Of a stretch of 64,000 nt of DNA, positions 36,388-47,447 are shown in pieces. Both the position numbers and the translations under genes were made by a program. Numbering within the stretch: position 1 is the stretch's first letter; every line of letters begins with the position of its first letter. A model generated the notes under the pieces. The model saw only the letters and a program-made list of their open reading frames with translations. It was not told where the DNA came from and made no database searches. The DNA is from Papio anubis (taxonomy: Eukaryota > Chordata > Mammalia > Primates > Cercopithecidae), in contig NC_044981.1 of assembly GCF_008728515.1 (NCBI RefSeq), positions 2,346,538-2,410,537 of the forward strand, written 5' to 3'.

Positions 36388-36490
36388 GTCTAAAGAGATT
36401 AAAAGTGCAGGTTCTGGAATGAGATGACTTGGATTTTGAACCACATGCTCTCTGCTTTGGCCTTGAAATGTTACTTCTCTCCTTCCTCCT
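36388..36490 (+). mobile_element. MIR SINE 5' fragment
   Basis: 'agattaaaagtgcaggttct', 'gatgacttggattttgaacc' and 'ttggccttgaaatgttactt' match the first half of MIR in order. Confidence 0.6.
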
Positions 36491-37094
36491 GCAGTGCCCT
36501 CTGCTGACAGAGCTGGGCATTGTGTCAGGAGAATATCAACAGGGACCAGCTCCAGCATTGCAAGACAGGCAAAGAAGAGTGTGTTTGGAGCCAAAGCAAC
36601 ACCTGCCACAAGCTGGGCACTGCTGTCCATAGGACCTCATACACCACTGTAAGGACTTTTACCAGAGCAAGAGGGCTTTGAGCAGAAGAATGACACAACC
36701 TCTTTCATACTTTCAGCAGGATGATTCTGGTTCCTGAACTGAGACTGGACCAGAGGAAGGCAAGGTGGAAGCTGGTGAGGAGGCTGTTGTGATAATATTG
36801 CAATAAGAATTTAGCAGGCTGTTTAGCATTTATGTAGTAAAGATATACCAATGGGACTGTTATGATATCTTGCCTAACCATCACTGCTAACTCTAGGTCT
36901 AAATAAGAAATAAGTAATTTTTAAAGAACATTAAAAAAATCACCACAAAATACATGCCGACTTTTATAGTAGGTGATTATGATTATATTGCAATATAAAC
37001 TCAAAGTAAACCAAATCAAACAGATATTTGGAGTTTTGATTTTTTTGGCAAAGGGATTTCTTAACATCTCTATTTTTAAAATTATTGAATCTTG
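36491..37094. other. Unassigned DNA, possible old repeat
   Basis: The block 36660-36800 ('tttgagcagaagaatgacac', 'gaggaggctgttgtgataat') resembles a recurrent old mammalian repeat that I cannot name; the rest is AT-rich. Confidence 0.35.
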
Positions 37095-37215
37095 TTTGTT
37101 GGTAATACATTCACATGGTTTTCAAAATAAAACAAATGTATGCAAAAGCATTCAGTAAAAAGTCTTCCTTCTGCCTTTATCCACTATGTGTCCTGTTCCC
37201 ATAAAACTTTTGTTT

Positions 37216-37922
37216 GCCAGTGGATTGGATAAAGAAAATGTGATACAGGCCAGGTGTGGTGGCTCACGCCTGTAATCCTGGCACTTTGGGAGGCTGAGGC
37301 AGGTGGATCACTTGAGGTCAGGAGTTTGAGACCAGCCTGGCCAATATGGTGAAACCCCATCTCTACTGAAAATACAAAAATTAGCTGGGCATAGTGGCGG
37401 GTGCCTGTAATCCTAGCTACTCAGAAGGCTGAGGCATGGGAATCACTTGAACCTAGGAGGCAGAGATTGCAGTGAGCCAAGATTGCGTCACTGCATTCCA
37501 GCCTGGACAATAGAGTAAGACTCAGTCTCAAGAAAAAAAAAAAAGAAAAAGAAAATGTGGTACATACACACCATGGAATGCTATGCAGTCACAAAAAAGA
37601 ATGAAATCATGTACTTTGCAGCATCATGGATGCAGCGGAGGCCATATCCTATGCAAATTAATGCAGAAACAGAAAACCAAATATACCACGTCCTCACTGA
37701 TAAGTGGAAGCTAAACGCTGGGTGCTCATGGACACAAAAATGGGAACAATAAATACAGGTAATTCCAAAAGAGAGGATGAAAGGAGGGGAAGTGTTGAAA
37801 AACTATATACTGGGTCCTATGTTCCCTACTTGGGTGACTGAATCATTAGTCCAAATCTCAGAATCAAACAATATACCCTTGTAACCAACCTGCACTTGTA
37901 CCATCTGAATCTAAATTTAAAA
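37216..37922 (+). mobile_element. Primate L1 (L1P) 3' end, 5'-truncated, middle layer
   Basis: Sense L1 ORF2 end plus 3'UTR: 'gtacatacacaccatggaat', 'catcatggatgcagcgg', 'ggatgaaaggaggggaagtg' and a final 'ctgaatctaaatttaaaaat'. Near-matching ATAAAACTTTTGTTT (37201-37215) and ATAAAAACTTTTATTTGTTT (37923-37942) flank it as a target duplication within the L1M. It contains an Alu. Confidence 0.85.
37248..37547 (+). mobile_element. Alu (S-type), inner layer of nest
   Basis: Sense full-length Alu in the L1P ORF2 end, with 16-bp duplications AAAGAAAATGTGATAC at 37231-37246 and AAAGAAAATGTGGTAC at 37548-37563. Confidence 0.96.
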
Positions 37923-38640
37923 ATAAAAACTTTTATTTGTTTTTTTGTATCTCTTTCCAGAGTTTTTAAGTATAAGTGTTAGCAAACACAAATATACGTT
38001 ATTATCTCCCCTTTCAGTTTTACACAAAAGGAACATACTATGCACATCCTTTTCTTCACCCTGCTTCTTCCACAAAATTTTATATCTGGATATATTTCCA
38101 TATCATAGGTATAGAGAGCCTCTTCATTAAAAAAACTGTACGTACCATACTATATTTAAATAATCCTTACTAATGGAAATTTGGGAGGTTTCCAGTCTTT
38201 TCTTATTACAAACAATGCTGCCAAGAGTTACCTTGTAGATATATGTCAGTTTTTTGCACATGTGCAAGTATATCTGTAGAATAGTTGTGGAAGTGAATTA
38301 CTGGGTCAAAGGCAATATGCATTTTAATTTTGATAGCTGTTGCCAATAGACCTTCACTGGGGCTGTAGCAATTTACACCTCTCCCCGCAGTGCGTGAGAG
38401 TGGTTTCCCCACAGCCTCTACCACGAGGAAGATTAACAATTTTTGGATTTTTGCCAATCTGATTTATGAAAAATTACATCTCAGTATAGTTTTACTTTGT
38501 ATTTCTCTGCTAATAAGTGCAGTGAGCCTCTTTTCTTATGTTCAACAGACAAGTACTTTTCCTTTTTTTTGAATTGTCTATTCATATCCTGTGCAGTTCT
38601 CTACTGGCTCATGGATCTTGGCTCTGTGTTTTTAACACAA

Positions 38641-40674
38641 TCGAGAAAAGTTAAGCACTATATATTATTTTGGGTCTAAAAAATTCCATTGCCTTTTTAA
38701 TGTTGTAAAACTTACAGTAAGTCTGCCATTTTAATACTAGTAAATATGTCTTATTATACGACAAAATACTCTTTGTTCAGAGGCTGAAATTAGTAATTTC
38801 AAACATGGCTCATATGTATGTGTGTGTGCATATAATGATGTCCTTCTTATAAAGTCACATGAGGCCATAAAACTTTACTCCAAAAAGGGAAACTGAACTC
38901 AAATGAGGTCTCTGGAATCCAGCTATTCTGAGGCTTAAAAATAAGGTCCCAGATTAGCCTAAGCATCGCTCACTTGAAGGGGATAAACTTTTTAATTATT
39001 TTAAGCCCATTTGTTGAACAGTTTCCAGTCTAAATCATTAATATCAAACCAGATTCCTGCGTTGGCTATTTGATTAGTGTACAGTGCATTATATGTGTAT
39101 TAAACTCCACTTTATTAGTGATTTTTAAAAGCACGCTAGACATCATGAAATAGAATGTCAGAGCCGGAAAGACCTCTGTCATCTTGTCTAAACCCCTTGT
39201 TTTACATAAGCTATTAATATGGGCCTTGGTTTTTACTCCTCTCTCCTTATTTTTCTTCAGCTTTTAAAATGTTTTTAATACTTGTCATCCTAACATCTGG
39301 TTGTAAGTACCCTTAACTTCCATGTTGTGTAGATAAAGTCTTTCTTGCCTAGTTCTTGGCTACTCTAAATTTTAGTGGTCGCTAGAAAAATTTCTCTATG
39401 GCAGAGGTCTATTTTTTTAAAGTGGATAAACTTCAGTTTCTCCATGGTTCAATTAAGAATTTTTTATTAGAAGTCCTCTAAAGTTGTTTAAGATCCAACC
39501 ATCTGTGGGTCTATGAGAGAATAGGAGGGATTCTTCCACTTTCCCTAAGGACGGGGCTGCCCCGCTTTGGGGCAAAGTTAATATTTCTGTGTAGCTTTGT
39601 TACGTTCTATTTCCTGAGGTCATAACAGTCTGGGTTCCAATTACATTCCTAGAATAATGAGCCTGTTACAGTAAATGAACATTTTCAAGTGCAACTGAAT
39701 CACCACCTATTGAGTGTGCTGGCACCTAATAATTTTCCCCTTGGCAGAGGAAAGAAGTGGGCATTTGGGTAATGGGAGGTTGTTTGTGAAACGTGATAGA
39801 GAAAAGGATGATGAGAATCTGAAGCAACTCTCCACATCTTGCAAGGCCTCTGCTTAATCAAGGCAGCTGGGAGACGAAGGCGACGGGCCCTTTCTGCAAA
39901 GGTGGAGGCCCCTGACTCTGCCCCGCCTCAGGGTTGGCGCTAACCTGACCCCAGAAGTCATCTAATCCAAGTTTGTCTCCTTTCTCCTTTTTAAAGTTGT
40001 CATTGATATCAAATGGCAAACCAGTATCCCAACTGTGTTAGATTAGAGCTATCTCAAAGAAAGGGGCTGGATCAAGAAGCCTGTGATGGGGGAGTAAGCC
40101 TTAGCAAGAGATTTTTTTTTAAATGTTAAAACCATGGTTTTCAACAAAGTGTGCTCTATGGAACAATATTTATTGCCCTTTGGCTTTGTGGTATTTTCAT
40201 ATGGTTTTTATCAAGGCAACTTTGTGACTAGACATACACAAGGCGAGCGTTCTGTTCAAACAGCAAAAAGAACATTGGTCCGTGACTATCAGCGTAGCAA
40301 GTTCTGATGGAGGAATTTCCCCCTCAGTGAGAAATGAGGCAGGCCCCCATCCAAGGACAGAAAGGAGGAACAGCGTCAGGGCTTTGTCATCTGCAAATAC
40401 CTAGGCATATTTTTTTCTTACCAAGCAATTCCTAATCTTTCAAACTTCCACATCGTATTGGAAAGAACAATATGTGTATTCTGGCTCCGCGGTTTTCTCT
40501 GTGAATTTGCACAAGCTCCCTCTCTGCTCTGTGTCAAGGTAGACTACCCAAGCTTAGTCAAGTAGTAGCTGCATTTGCAAATGCTGTGCTCGAGGCCAGA
40601 TGTGGGACTGTTGCTGGGGCAGATTCATGAGGCCTCAGGTACATGGTGACCATTTGGTGGATGTATTTTCTCTT
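38641..40674. other. Long stretch without recognised repeats
   Basis: About 2 kb. A short segment at 39140-39210 ('agaatgtcagagccggaaag') resembles the start of an old mammalian SINE. No gene evidence otherwise. Confidence 0.4.
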
Positions 40675-42390
40675 CCTATCAGAAAAAAAAGGATCAGGCA
40701 CCATTTGTATTCACATGAAAAAGACAACAATATGCATTCATATTTTTGTCCAGAACCATGTTAGCTTTCTTGCCCTCTGTATTAGTCCCGAGAAATATGG
40801 ACCACTGGACATCCTACAAAGCATTATGTTGATTTTTTAACTTGACGACATCACACTGATTGGCCAGGACAAGTAAGAGGTGGCTAGTATATTGGTAAGA
40901 TACATATGTTTCAAAGGGTAAGGGATCAGTCATGTAAAAATTCAGGGGCCTGCCATCTGAGAAAAGTTTTTAGGGGTTCAGTGGTCAGGAGGGTTGCCCA
41001 GATATCCCCTCCAAAGTAACAGCTACACTGCTACATCCTGCATCCCTATCATAAAGGAAGTACATTGCACATTTAACCTCTTGGAGTTCTTCAGGCAACG
41101 TTGCACACCAAGGATATGCTCTGGCCCCTATATCAGATGGCACGGAAGACTTCCAGCTTTAAAAATGGGGCCTGAAGCAAATCCAGACCTGCCATGGGGG
41201 CCATATGAGCTGGCACAGATCCTATGGTATCAGAGGTGTCAGTGGAGCCAGATGCTGTGTGAATTTGTGCTGAACCCCAGCGGATGAATCAGCACATGCC
41301 TCTGGGGTGCTAGAGCAGGGCCATGCAATTGCATCCTCAGTGGGGCACTGCACACCTTGTGAGAGACAGCTGTTAGTATGTTACCAGGCTCTGGAGGAGA
41401 CGGGACACACTTGACCATAAGACACCTGCCCACTACAAGCTCATTCATCAGACCCATGAAGTCATAATGTTGGCCCAGCGGCCATCTATCATCGGATGGA
41501 GATGGTACATCTGGATTAAGTCTTTGTCCCTGAAGCTAGTACAATGAGCATGCAACTAGAGCAGCCATGGTGGGTGCAAATGCTTGAATTTTCACTTATC
41601 AAGCTAGTCTAGCTACTCCTGCCTCTGGCTGGCCAACGTGCCAGCAATAGAAAGTTATGCTGAGTCCCCAATATGATACTATGTTTCAAGGAAACCATTC
41701 GACCTCTTGACGTAAGGTTTCCATCCTGGAAGAGCCAGCAAGTTTTCTTAACAGAAGTAGATGCCTCTTCAGAGAGGGTTTGCCTTTCCTGCCTCTAAGG
41801 CCTCAGCCAGCACCACTATCCAGGTGCTCACAGAAAGCCTGATTCACAGGTATGGAACCCCACATAGTGCAGCGTTCAACCAGGGAGTCCACCGCAGAGC
41901 ACAGGAGCTGCAGATGGGATCCCCTGGCTGTATCACTTCTATGTGCTCCAGAAACAGCCGGGACTTGGAAAGTACCAGAATAACCTTCTAAAGACAAAAC
42001 TGAAGTGTCAGCTCACTGACGGGATAGGGTACTATCCTTCAGGACACAGCATAGGTATTAAACCAGCAACCCCTGTATCGCGCATGCTGTTTCCCCAGCA
42101 GGGGGAGGAAGGGCTGCTGTTACACAGTGGAGGCAGCAGGAATAGATGCCACACTCAGGGACCCAGGTGTAACCAGGAATGGAAATGTGCAGCAACTCTA
42201 ACCTGAAAAGGACATGATAACCAGGGCCTCAGATCCCTTAGAAACAAAGGTTTGAGTCACACCACCAGGCCACCAAGGCCACCATGGTAGCCATACATGA
42301 AGGCAATTTAGATTGGATAGAGGAGAAGGGCTGATGAGTATCAACGGTCTCAAGCAGCCACCCCCTGCCATGGAAGGGGTGTGGTTCACC
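40675..42390 (+). pseudogene. Decayed ERVL internal region (pol: RT end, RNase H, integrase)
   Basis: Sense remnant of an ERVL-family endogenous retrovirus. Order matches pol: the end of reverse transcriptase (about 40675-41000), the connection/RNase H part (about 41000-41500) and integrase (about 41760-42210). A 76-codon frame at 41761-41991 still resembles the integrase core, and the next frame at 41943-42206 continues it after a shift. Stops and frameshifts occur throughout, no frame exceeds about 100 codons, gag and most of RT are missing, and no matching LTR pair flanks it. It is non-functional. Confidence 0.75.
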
Positions 42391-42392
42391 CA

Positions 42393-42808
42393 TGCATTAG
42401 TCGGGCTTCTCTGGAGAAACAGAACCAATAGGAGACAGAGAGAGAGAAAGAGAGAGAGACTTATTATAAGGAGTTGGCTCACAGGATTATGCAGGCTGAG
42501 AAATCCCGTGATGTGCTGCCTATAAACTGGAGACTCAGGAAAGCTGATGGCATAATTCAGAAAACATGTCCCTGCTTAAGCAGTGAGACAGGAGAAAATG
42601 GAGTGAATTCCTCCTTTCTCTGCTTTTTGCTGTATTCAGAGGCTCAAAGCATTGAAGAATGCCCACCCACACTGGGGAGGGCCATCTACTGAGTCCACTG
42701 ATTCAAAAGCTAATCTAATTTGCTAAATCTCACAGACACAGTCAGAAGCAATGTTTAATCTGGGCACCCCGTGACCCTGTCCAGTTGACCCATAAAATTA
42801 ACCATCAC
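42393..42808 (-). mobile_element. ERVL/MaLR-type LTR, family not assigned
   Basis: On the minus strand it starts TGATGGTTAATTTTATG and ends near 42393 with the 'gtttctccagagaagcccga' block, with an AATAA-type polyadenylation region just before a CT microsatellite (42433-42460 on plus, AGAG-rich). It is antisense to the ERVL pol remnant beside it, so it is a separate insertion and not its 3' LTR. Confidence 0.65.
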
Positions 42809-43464
42809 GCCCCAATAACCTCCCTCTTCTAAGTCTCCTCTCAGGAATAGCCCCCTGGATCATGGAGTAGCCACTCCCCAGACATGCATGGAAATGTAGG
42901 TTCACATCCATCACCGTGACGTATCACTTAGAAGTCTCCTGCAAGAAAATCTGCTGCAGAAAGCACAGTTGACTAACTGCCTCAAGCCACAGTGCCTTTG
43001 GATCCACCGAGGTGGTCATGTTGAGCCTGTGTTTCCCCCAGACTATGTGCAGCCATTGACTGAACATGACAGTACAACTAAACCTGGCTTATTCCTGCCA
43101 GAAATGGGACCCTAACCATGGGCAACCTTTACTCAAAGACTCCTCATCAGCTTGCCCAAGGCTTTCTCTGATTTTCAGAGGACCTGAGCTGGTGCAGGTT
43201 ATAGATATCTGCAAAGACAAGAAAGTTAGTTAAAGATGAAGTCTGTCTTCAACTTTGAAAGAAAAAGGTATTATCCTATCTTATATTTTACATGTGTAGT
43301 GACCAATTGAGTGAGGTTTTTAGTTTGTGGAGATACAGTCGTGTGTTGTGGGTAAGAGCATGGCTTCTAGAGTTGCACCAACCCTAGCTTAGTCACTCAT
43401 GAGCTCTTTGGCTTTGGATGATTTGTTTAATTCCTCCGTGCTTGGTTTCTTTATAAGAAAACTG
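42809..43464. other. Unassigned DNA
   Basis: No confident family. It may continue old LTR or ERV sequence, but I see nothing specific. Confidence 0.35.
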
Positions 43465-43511
43465 GGTGTATCAGCCAAGGCTCAGTCAGGGGATAGAAAT
43501 TACACAGGGTA

Positions 43512-44491
43512 TTGATTTGCCTTTCCTTGATGATTCGTGATGTTGAGCGTGTTATACCTCAACATAAATTCCCACTGGTTCACAATGTGGAGCACAATAT
43601 ACTTGTTGGCCATTTGTATGCCTTCTTTGGAAAAATGTCTCTTCAGGTCCTTTGCCCATCTTTTAATTGGGTTATTTTTGTTTGTGTTTTTACTATTGAG
43701 TCATACGTGTTCCTTATACATTTTAAATATAACTCCCCATTGGATTGATGGTTTGCAAACATTTTCTCTTACTCTCTAGTTTGCCTTTTTTATTTTGTTG
43801 ATTGTTTACTTTGCCATACAGAAGCTTTCTAGTTTGAGGTAGTTTCACTTATTTATTCTTGCTTTTCTTGCCTGTGCTTTTGGTGTCATATTCAAGAAAT
43901 CATTGCCAAGAGCAATGCCAAGGAGATTTGCCCCTATACTTTCCTCTAGGAATTTTATGATTTCAGGTCTTACATTTAAGTCTTTAATTCACTTCAAGTT
44001 TACTTTTGTGTATGATTTAAGATAAGGTCCAACTTCATTCCTTTGCATGTGATTAACCAGTTTTTTTTCAGCACCATTTATTGAGGAGATCCTCCTTTCC
44101 ACACTGGTACCTTTGTTGAAGATTAGCTATACATGTAGGGGTTTATTTCAGGTTCTCTATTCAGTTCCATTGGTTTATGCATCTGTTTTTATGCAACAGT
44201 AGCATACTGTTTTGATTACTATAGCTTTGTAACGTAATTTGAAACCAGGAAGTGTGATGCCTCCAGCTTTGTTCTTCTTGCTAAAGATTGCATTAGCTAC
44301 TGGGGTCCTTTGTGGTTCCATACACGTTTTCGAATTATTTTTTCTGTTTCTTTGAGAAATGTCACTGAGATTTTGATAGAGCTTGCACTGAATCTGTAGA
44401 TCACATTGGGTAGTACAGATATTTTAACAGCATTAATTCTTCCAATTCATGAACATGTAATATCTCTCCATTTATTTATGTCTTCTTTAAT
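43512..44491 (-). mobile_element. L1 with 5' inversion: inverted ORF2 part
   Basis: Antisense L1 ORF2: 'gttggccatttgtatgcctt', 'gtgcttttggtgtcatattc', 'ccaacttcattcctttgcat', 'agctttgtaacgtaatttga'. Read in sense, its end (at 43512) joins without a gap to the beginning of the sense piece at 44492, as expected from twin priming during insertion. Confidence 0.88.
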
Positions 44492-45350
44492 CAAAACCAC
44501 AGTGAGATATCACCTCACACCTGTTAGAAAGGCCATTATCAAAAAGTCAAAAGATACAGTCAAAATACTAGGAATACAGGCTCACACCTGTAATCCTAGT
44601 ATTTTGGGAGGCCGAGGTGGGTGGATCACTTGAGCCCAGCAGTTCAAGACCAGCCTGGGCAACATGGCAAAACCCCATCTCTTAAAAAAAAAAAAGCACA
44701 AAAAGTGAGGTGGGAGGATCACCTGAGCCTGGAGAGGTCAGATCTGCAGTAACCCATGATCATGCCACTGCATTGCAGCCTGGGCAACAGAGTGAGACCT
44801 GTCTCAAAAAACCAAAAAAGTAAAAATAGAGCTATTATATACACAATGGAATATTATCTAGTCTTAAGAAAGAAGGAAATCTTGACATTTGCAACAACAT
44901 GGATGAGCCTGGAAAACACTGTGCTTAGCAAAATGAGCCAGGCACAGAACAATAAATGCTGCATTGTCTTACTTATATGTAGAATCTAAACAAGTTGAAC
45001 TCATGAAAACAGAGATTAGAATGGTGGTTCCAGGGACTGACGACTGGGGCAAATGGGAGAGGGTGCTCAAAGTGTATAAAGTTTCCACTGTAAGATAATA
45101 AGTTTTGGAGAGCTAATGTACAGCATGATGACTACAGTTAACAATGATATATTTTATATTTGAAATTTGCTGAGAGAGTAGATCTTCAGTGTTCTCACTA
45201 CACACACACACACAAGTAACCATGTGAAGTGGTGAATGTGTTAATTAGCTCGATTGTGGTAGCCATTTCACAATATATATGCATATCAAAACATGTTGTA
45301 CACCTCAGATATATACACTTTTTATTTGATAATCATGCTTCAATGGACGG
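44492..45350 (+). mobile_element. L1 with 5' inversion: sense ORF2 end and 3'UTR
   Basis: Sense L1 starting 'caaaaccacagtgagatatc' and running through 'ttgcaacaacatggatgagc', 'taattagctcgattgtggta' and the L1MA/L1PB-type 3' end. A segment of ORF2 is missing next to the Alu. GATAG..CAGGGTA-type sequences at 43492-43513 and 45360-45378 are a probable worn target duplication. Confidence 0.88.
44568..44816 (+). mobile_element. Alu (J-type) with internal deletion
   Basis: Sense Alu inside the L1. The left monomer is intact from 'ggctcacacctgtaatcc', but after the A-rich linker about 50 bases of the right monomer's start are absent ('gtgaggtgggaggatcacct' follows the A run directly). Confidence 0.88.
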
Positions 45351-45374
45351 GAAAAAAGAGATAGTATGCAGGGT

Positions 45375-45770
45375 ACTTTCTGGCTTAAACAACACAGTTC
45401 TGGAGGTGAGAAGTCCAAGGTGTAGGCGGGGTTGGTTCCTTCTGAGGCCTGTGAGGGACAATTTCTTCCACGCTTCTCTCATAACTCCTGGTGGTTTACT
45501 GGCAATCTTTGGTGTTCCTTGGCTGCTCTCTCCTTCAGCCTCACAGGGCAGCTCTTCCTGTGTGCACATCTCTGTGCTCAAATCTCTCCTCTTTACAAAG
45601 ACATCAGTCATATTGGATTAGGATCCACCCTAATGACCTCATCTTAGCTTCCTAATTACATCTTCTGTGACCCTATTTTCAAATAACGTCACATTCAGAG
45701 GCACTACAATGTTAGATTTCAACATACGAGTGTGGCGTGGGACCAAATTCCACCTATCACAGGTCAAACA
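45375..45770 (-). mobile_element. MLT1-type MaLR LTR
   Basis: Antisense MLT1: 'ggcttaaacaacacagttct', 'ggttggttccttctgaggcc', 'catattggattaggatccac', 'aatgacctcatcttagct', 'aataacgtcacattcagagg'. Its outer end lies at the insertion point of the inverted L1. Confidence 0.85.
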
Positions 45771-46627
45771 GAGTCAAAACAGACCTCTAAGTAGGATGGG
45801 GAACTTGGCTGTTGCTAATATCTCTGAGATCAGAGGAGGGGTCCCTTTGGCCTGCAACCCAGACCCCTGGGGAGGGGACACATGTGCTGGCGCTGATGAT
45901 TCAGAGGGGATGCAATGACACTGATTCTGCAAATACTGAAAAAACTTCAAATGTGATTCAGCTGTTGCTACAAGAAGAAACTGCAACTTCCAGACTGAAG
46001 AAGTCTTGTTGGGATGAAACTCACAATTGCAGGCAAACAGGAGGCCAACAGGAAGGAGCAAATCTCTTCTTCTTCCTCCTCCTTCCAGTCTCTCCCCAGC
46101 CACACAGTGTGCAGAGCCTAACAGGGAGTGAGCTAGAGTGCAGACAGTGGTGTGCAGAGCCCTTGCTGCAGCATGACAGAGAGGCTGGAAGGAGGAGATC
46201 AGGGCAGGAGCCAGGCAGACAGTCTACCCCTTTGTCCACTCACCTTTCGACACACCCTCTTCTATTTGGAATTCCATGCTGTGACAAAACCAACTCTGTG
46301 TTTTCACCTGATGAGAGGCAACTACCCTTGGAACAAGCAAAGGTGTTTCTACCCTCTCCTCAAAATGAGGAAAAGCAGCACTCACGTCCAGCTCTGGGAG
46401 CAGGCTGGGAAAGGCACCCCATCCGTCTCTGTCTACGCTAATCAGTCCTCAGATTCAGCAACAATCCCACCTGCATGTATTGTTACTGAACGACTAGACT
46501 GCAAAGTTACCTGACATCAAAACTTATATACATTAATAATATTTCTAGAAATACACAAAAGGTAGACATAGCTGCTGCCATCCCTGTGCCTGTAACTGAT
46601 CATGAGATGATAGTTGGTATGATTTTA
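45771..46627. other. Unassigned DNA
   Basis: Contains a 209-codon open frame on plus (45812-46441) overlapped by others on both strands. No domain, no start context and no conserved family, so I regard it as chance. Confidence 0.4.
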
Positions 46628-46965
46628 AACATCTTTATGGATGTATAATTCACATATCATAAAATGTGACTGTTTAAGTGTACAATTCAGTGGTTTTCCA
46701 TATGATCACCAAACTGTGCAGCCACCACCACAAACACTCTAAGCATCCCAAAAGGAAACCCCGTACCCACTAGCGTCACTTCCCATCCTACCCTCCCCTG
46801 AGTCCCTGGCAACCACGAATCTATTTTCTGTCTCTGGAAAGACATGTGCCCACTCTGGATGCTTCATAGTTCGTATACATGAAATCATGTGACACGTGAC
46901 TCACTTCTTTTACTCAGTGCAATGTTTCCAAAGTTCTTGAGCTTTCTTCACAGCTGATGTTTATA
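46628..46965 (-). mobile_element. Old L1 (L1M) 3' fragment
   Basis: Antisense L1: 'gtataattcacatatcataa', 'gtacaattcagtggttttcc', 'ccctggcaaccacgaatcta', 'gaaatcatgtgacacgtgac'. Confidence 0.75.
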
Positions 46966-46974
46966 ATAACTTAA

Positions 46975-47110
46975 TAAATGGCACAGGGGGTAATAATAAT
47001 GCTCATTCATTAGAGTTGTTTTGCACATTAAGCAAGTTAATACATGTAAGTCTCTTAGAACAATGCCTGACGCAGTTAGTGCTTAATAAATTAGCCTATT
47101 ATTGGTTGTT
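46975..47110 (+). mobile_element. MIR SINE 3' part
   Basis: 'gcaagttaatacatgtaagt', 'cttagaacaatgcctgacgc' and 'gcttaataaatta' match the MIR tail in order. Confidence 0.75.
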
Positions 47111-47136
47111 TCATGTGGTATAGAAATATTTATGGA

Positions 47137-47432
47137 GGCCGGGCGCGGTGGCTCAAGCCTGTAATCCCAGCACTTTGGGAGGCCCAGATGGGTGGATCAC
47201 GAGGTCAGGAGATCGAGACCATCCTGGCTAACACGGTGAAACCCCGTCTCTACTAAAAAAATATAAAAAACTAGCCGGGCGAGGTGGCAGGCGCCTGTAG
47301 TCCTGGCTACTCGGGAGGCTGAGGCAGGAGAATGGCGTAAACCCGGGAGATGGAGCTTGCAGTGAGCTGAGATCCGGCCACTGCACTCCAGCCTGGGTGA
47401 CAGAGCGAGACTCTGTCTCAAAAAAAAAAAAA
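47137..47432 (+). mobile_element. AluYRa-type Alu (Old World monkey lineage)
   Basis: Sense, full length and the least diverged Alu here. It carries the four changes I associate with cercopithecid AluYRa: GGCTCAAGCC in the A-box region, AACTAGCCGGGCGAGGTGG in the right monomer start, GGCGTAAACCCGGG, and GAGATCCGGCCACTGC. Flanked by a perfect duplication AGAAATATTTATGGA at 47122-47136 and 47433-47447. Human AluY has C, T, G and GCGC at the corresponding places. Confidence 0.9.
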
Positions 47433-47447
47433 AGAAATATTTATGGA

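Larger units (their letters stand above)
37095..38640 (-). mobile_element. Old L1 (L1M) 3'-half fragment, outer layer of nest
   Basis: Antisense L1M in two parts around a younger L1: about 37095-37200, then 37943-38640 with 'caaacaatgctgccaagagt', 'ttttgcacatgtgcaagtat', 'gaagtgaattactgggtcaa' and 'tttttgccaatctgatttat'. Many stops; inactive. Confidence 0.8.

Noticed and set aside
42393..42808. LTR considered as the 3' LTR of the adjacent ERVL pol remnant
   Set aside because: It lies in the opposite orientation (polyadenylation region and TG start read on minus), so it is an independent insertion.
45812..46441. 209-codon open frame on plus
   Set aside because: Overlapped by other open frames on both strands, no domain, no Kozak-like start that stands out. 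Fits chance.
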